Of a stretch of 64,000 nt of DNA, positions 61,197 through 64,000 are shown in pieces; position 1 is the first letter of the stretch; each line of letters begins with the position of its first letter. This DNA comes from Nilaparvata lugens (taxonomy: Eukaryota > Arthropoda > Insecta > Hemiptera > Delphacidae), in the NCBI RefSeq assembly GCF_014356525.2, contig NC_052511.1:28810639-28874638 (forward strand), read 5' to 3'. The position numbers and the translations under genes are program-made. The notes below the pieces were generated by a model. The model was given only the letters and a program-made list of their open reading frames with translations. It did not search any database and was not told where the DNA came from.

Positions 61197-61879
61197 ACCC
61201 ACTATCACCCCCGTCCTCTCATTATATCTTCTGTCTCTCACCTTGTTCCATTTGTATTCTACCCCATTTATTGTGAGGATGCACTGCGTGAAAATTGCTC
61301 TTCGTTGGTCCTAAGACATGCTGTATAAAACCGCCTAACAAATATCGTGGACGCATTACCATTTATCGAGTGCCGGGCAAAGGGATTATTTTTTTCACTA
61401 TAAGACTGAAAAAATAACGTTTAATAATTCTCTAGATAGATTTAATTAGGATATTATGAAAAATAAAATAGAAGATACTTCACATATCTTGGTGTACTAG
61501 CTATGTTTACAATCCAAAGTTTATGGATTCGGTACACCAAAAAATCTGTGCAAGATGGTAAGCGGTATAATTATTATTTGCGATTGCGAAGTGTCATGTT
61601 CATGATGGTCTGGAACGTTGAATGCCATTTTATATTAGATTTTCGTCAATCCTTGCAAAATTCTAGGGGAAAAATTATAAATAGCACTGGAAGAAAAACA
61701 CTCGTGAATAAAACATAATCCGCTCGGCCTGATTCCCCTACTTCACGTTCATTTGAATATCTTCCATCATCAGTCGTGAATACAAACGATGCATCAACTT
61801 TTTATCACACACTGCGTTCAGAATTTTTCCATTCTGGGAACTGAAGCTCACGCATACAAGGATTACTTTCAGAGAGACT

Positions 61880-61985
61880 AAAAAGAGAACGTTTGTACTC
61901 TTTTTCACTCAGTGAGACTAGGATGACTGAGACTAAAGTTCCGCGGGTGAAACTAGAAAGAGTACAAAACCATTGTTGACGGTTG
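61880..61985. repeat. Hairpin-forming inverted repeat in FAR intron 3
   Basis: 'tttgtactctttttcac' (61892 on) and 'gtgaaactagaaagagtacaaaa' (in part; around 61946-61969) are inverted copies around a ~40 bp centre containing 'cagtgagactaggatgactg'. It resembles a short MITE. Confidence 0.5.
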
Positions 61986-63559
61986 ATCAGTTATTCATAG
62001 TGCACCATAGTGCACCGACACGATCATCATGAAATTTCCATACGAAACTCCTGGACAGAGATTTTGGGAGGCTATCGCGTACAGTAAACAGTGGGTCTTC
62101 CCGGTTATCAAAAACATTCTCTTCCAGTAGAGAATAGCGAATCTCTCCACTTATCAAACCAAATTATTGAGTCGGTTGTCGGCCGCTAAGAGCTTACTAA
62201 GTTGAACCAATGTCAAATATAAAATATGATGGGTAGTGGATATATAAACTAGTAGATAGCATTTGAATACTGGGATTTTACTTTCAAGGGCATGTATCTA
62301 ACTTTTTAAATTGAATGAAATAAATATCCTTCAACCAAAAGAATCCTATAATAACAGAAAAACAATATTTCATGATCTTATCAAAAATCTCTCTACAATA
62401 ATAATTTGTTTTGTTCTCTTACATAAATGAATAGAAGAAAAAACGTCACTAGGCCCAGCGTGTGTGAGGTTCACAATCTAATAGGCCTACATACAATTTC
62501 GAACTATCTTTACTAATATCAGTAGGAAGCATCTCTTAAATCAAATCATTTAAGAAATTTAGATCAATCACATCACAATGAAATAAATGATTCAAGATAC
62601 CAGTATATTTGATGGTAAGTTTCGTGAACAATTCACGTAGGAAAAGTTTGAATTTAAGTTCAATAAACGAAAAGTTTAGTCAAGGTTGTGAGACAAGTCT
62701 CACAACTGCATTCAAGTGGAAATAAAAGACACATTTTTCACTTTAGCATGGAATACAAGTTTGCAGAATAGCCCACTGCTTCAATAACAAATGTTACCGG
62801 AAATGTTTATCGTAAATCGTTCTCGAAAACTTGCATAGTAACTTTAAATTGTTTCCAGAGAGAAAAATGGATGATAACGTCTTGAAGATGGAATTCGAGA
62901 AAGATAAACATGTCAGATGCAAACAATGACAAGCGAAGCTGTCCCATTTTTTCGTTTCTCAAAACGCTCTCTACAAATCCCCGAGAAATATGAGGAAAAC
63001 GTCTCTAAACTGTTCAAAAGTACCTGGTCACCTCACTCTGCTTTTCCTTCTCTCTCTCAACATTCTCCATGTCTGAGTTTCTATTACTCCTCTTACTCTC
63101 TCTCTCTAGGACTCGTCACGTTTCCTCTTGCAGACCTACTTCCACTTTTCCTTGATACAATAGTTTGTTGTCTCTTCAGTGTGAATTCAGAAGCTCCAAA
63201 TGATAAGCTCACAGCTCGGGTTGTCACAAGCAACAAGTTTGGAGTAATGAGCTATTTAGTCATGTTTGGAAGCCACTTATTTACAAAGAAGGTGACAAAT
63301 TTATTTGAATTTTTATCCAAACGAGGAAAGCTTACATTTGAAAAAAAAAACATGTGATGAAAATAACTCGTTGAAATAGAAAATTTCTCTCCTTAGAAAT
63401 CTCTAGGGAAAAAAACGTTACCATCCCGAAATTCTATTCAGTTCTATTCAATATTGAGAATACTGATTAGTTATAGCCGATTGACTTCATATGGAAAATT
63501 GAAAATATTGTGATAATGTTTATTCATGATTATTCCAATTCTATTCGCGAATTTTATAG

Positions 63560-63669
63560 AATCCTGGACAAGAGGCCAAACACTTACGTCTACACAAAAG
63601 CAGTGGCTGAGGAAGTTGTCAGAACACTGAGCAAAGGACTACCAGTGAGCATTTTCAGACCTGCCATTG
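63560..63669 (+). CDS. FAR: Fatty acyl-CoA reductase, fourth coding exon (residues 204-240), gene runs off the window
   Basis: Acceptor 'cgaattttatag' ends at 63559. The first base completes codon 204 and the exon then reads 'ILDKRPNTYVYTKAVAEE', the canonical FAR active-site block. Tyr213 and Lys217 form the YxxxK catalytic pair. It ends in 'VSIFRPAI' with donor G|gtaaga at 63670, leaving one base (phase 1), as expected before the conserved 'RPSIVI' continuation. Insect FARs are usually about 500-540 residues, so less than half of the protein is present. The rest of the reductase domain and the C-terminal male-sterility (FAR_C) domain should lie to the right of the window. A possible start of the next exon at 63861 is described separately and does not look intact. 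Confidence 0.88.
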
Positions 63670-63860
63670 GTAAGAAATCTTCAATCTTACAATTGTATTG
63701 GAATCTTCCAATAGAAATAGATTTCTTAGAATCGTATATGAAGTCGCATCTTTCTTTAATAAGAAAAGCATATCCAGCTCTCATTCAGTTGTGATTCAGG
63801 CACTTGCCACTAAGTCTCAAGCACTTTTCCATTACTCTGAAAAATTCATTCATTTCCAGT

Positions 63861-63930
63861 GATAGCTGTGATACTATTAAAAAAAACAAAAAAAAAACAC
63901 CGTAATTCACATCAAACTATTAAAGTTTTC
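63861..63930 (+). pseudogene. Possible decayed next FAR exon
   Basis: A good acceptor, 'ttcatttccag', ends at 63860. Joined in phase 1 to exon 4, the next codons give V-I-A-V, the expected FAR continuation after 'RPAI'. The frame then runs into lysine codons of an A-rich tract, not the expected 'KEP.PGW' block. It is either a chance match or the broken start of an exon. The true exon 5 is probably beyond the window. Confidence 0.25.
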
Positions 63931-64000
63931 CTGTGAATATACTCAATGTTTTCCAAAATCCCATTCAATGAATGCTGATAGTTTGCAGAGAATCTCACTG

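Larger units (their letters stand above)
60971..63559 (+). other. FAR intron 3
   Basis: 2.6 kb. Includes the CA/CT microsatellite, a hairpin repeat at 61.9 kb and a 146-codon open frame (62917-63357) with no known domain and leucine/serine-rich composition, which I regard as chance. Confidence 0.6.

Noticed and set aside
62917..63357. 146-codon open frame in FAR intron 3
   Set aside because: No domain and low-complexity Leu/Ser stretches. It lies between two FAR exons that join in frame without it.

Overview
The window reads as AT-rich, repeat-dense insect nuclear DNA. Genes have introns, the retroelement relics are of animal type, and the one clear host gene is an insect-type fatty acyl-CoA reductase. 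Several dispersed repeats (a unit built around a (CA)n tract, a unit with the 'ttgaccgagcg' motif, small Helitron-like elements with 'gcgaagcacggg' hairpins) look from memory like those of planthoppers such as Nilaparvata lugens. That assignment is inference and was not checked against a database.

Host gene. Four plus-strand exons (45711-45935, 58531-58770, 60825-60970, 63560-63669) splice in frame into the first 240 residues of a fatty acyl-CoA reductase (FAR). They carry the NAD(P)H-binding TGxxGxxG motif, the VHVSTA segment and the YxxxK catalytic pair. The rest of the gene lies beyond the right edge. Intron 1 is 12.6 kb and full of repeats. It also holds a broken DDE transposase (minus strand), a dead LINE reverse transcriptase (minus strand), a long GAGAAGAGG purine tract and two LINE 3' tails. 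Exon 2 lies between two ~290 bp direct repeats and has a small Helitron-like insertion starting 14 bp after its donor site. The first coding exon begins directly after a splice acceptor, so a non-coding 5' exon is expected upstream. Two candidates are seen, near 16.6-16.9 kb and 35.65-35.83 kb.

Layout. 0-5 kb: LINE tail, hairpin modules, a repeat with CCTCCACC ends, a tRNA-derived SINE. 6.7-9.9 kb: a nearly full-length, decayed RTE-like LINE with an 11 bp target-site duplication. 10.4-11.3 kb: repeat copy and GAA-rich purine tract. 12.9-14.3 kb: second, 5'-truncated LINE. 14.66 kb: MITE. 15.5-16.3 kb: degenerate pyrimidine minisatellite. 16.57-16.88 kb: GC-rich promoter/exon candidate. 17.7-18.4 kb: diverged tandem duplication. 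20.3 kb: foldback MITE. 20.74-21.64 kb: 0.9 kb (AAATGTTT)n array. 22.8-23.0 kb: inverted repeat with a hammerhead-ribozyme-like core. 27.2-29.3 kb: Helitron-like ends and a MITE. 33.0-33.6 and 43.1-43.6 kb: two copies of the (CA)n repeat. 34.9-36.5 kb: TATA, short tandem repeats and a primer-binding-like site. 36.8-37.5 kb: inverted copy of the CCTCCACC repeat. 38.45 kb: second SINE. 45.7 kb to the end: the FAR gene.

No prokaryotic operon, CRISPR array, rRNA gene or convincing functional tRNA gene was seen. Apart from FAR, every protein-like stretch I recognised belongs to a decayed mobile element.
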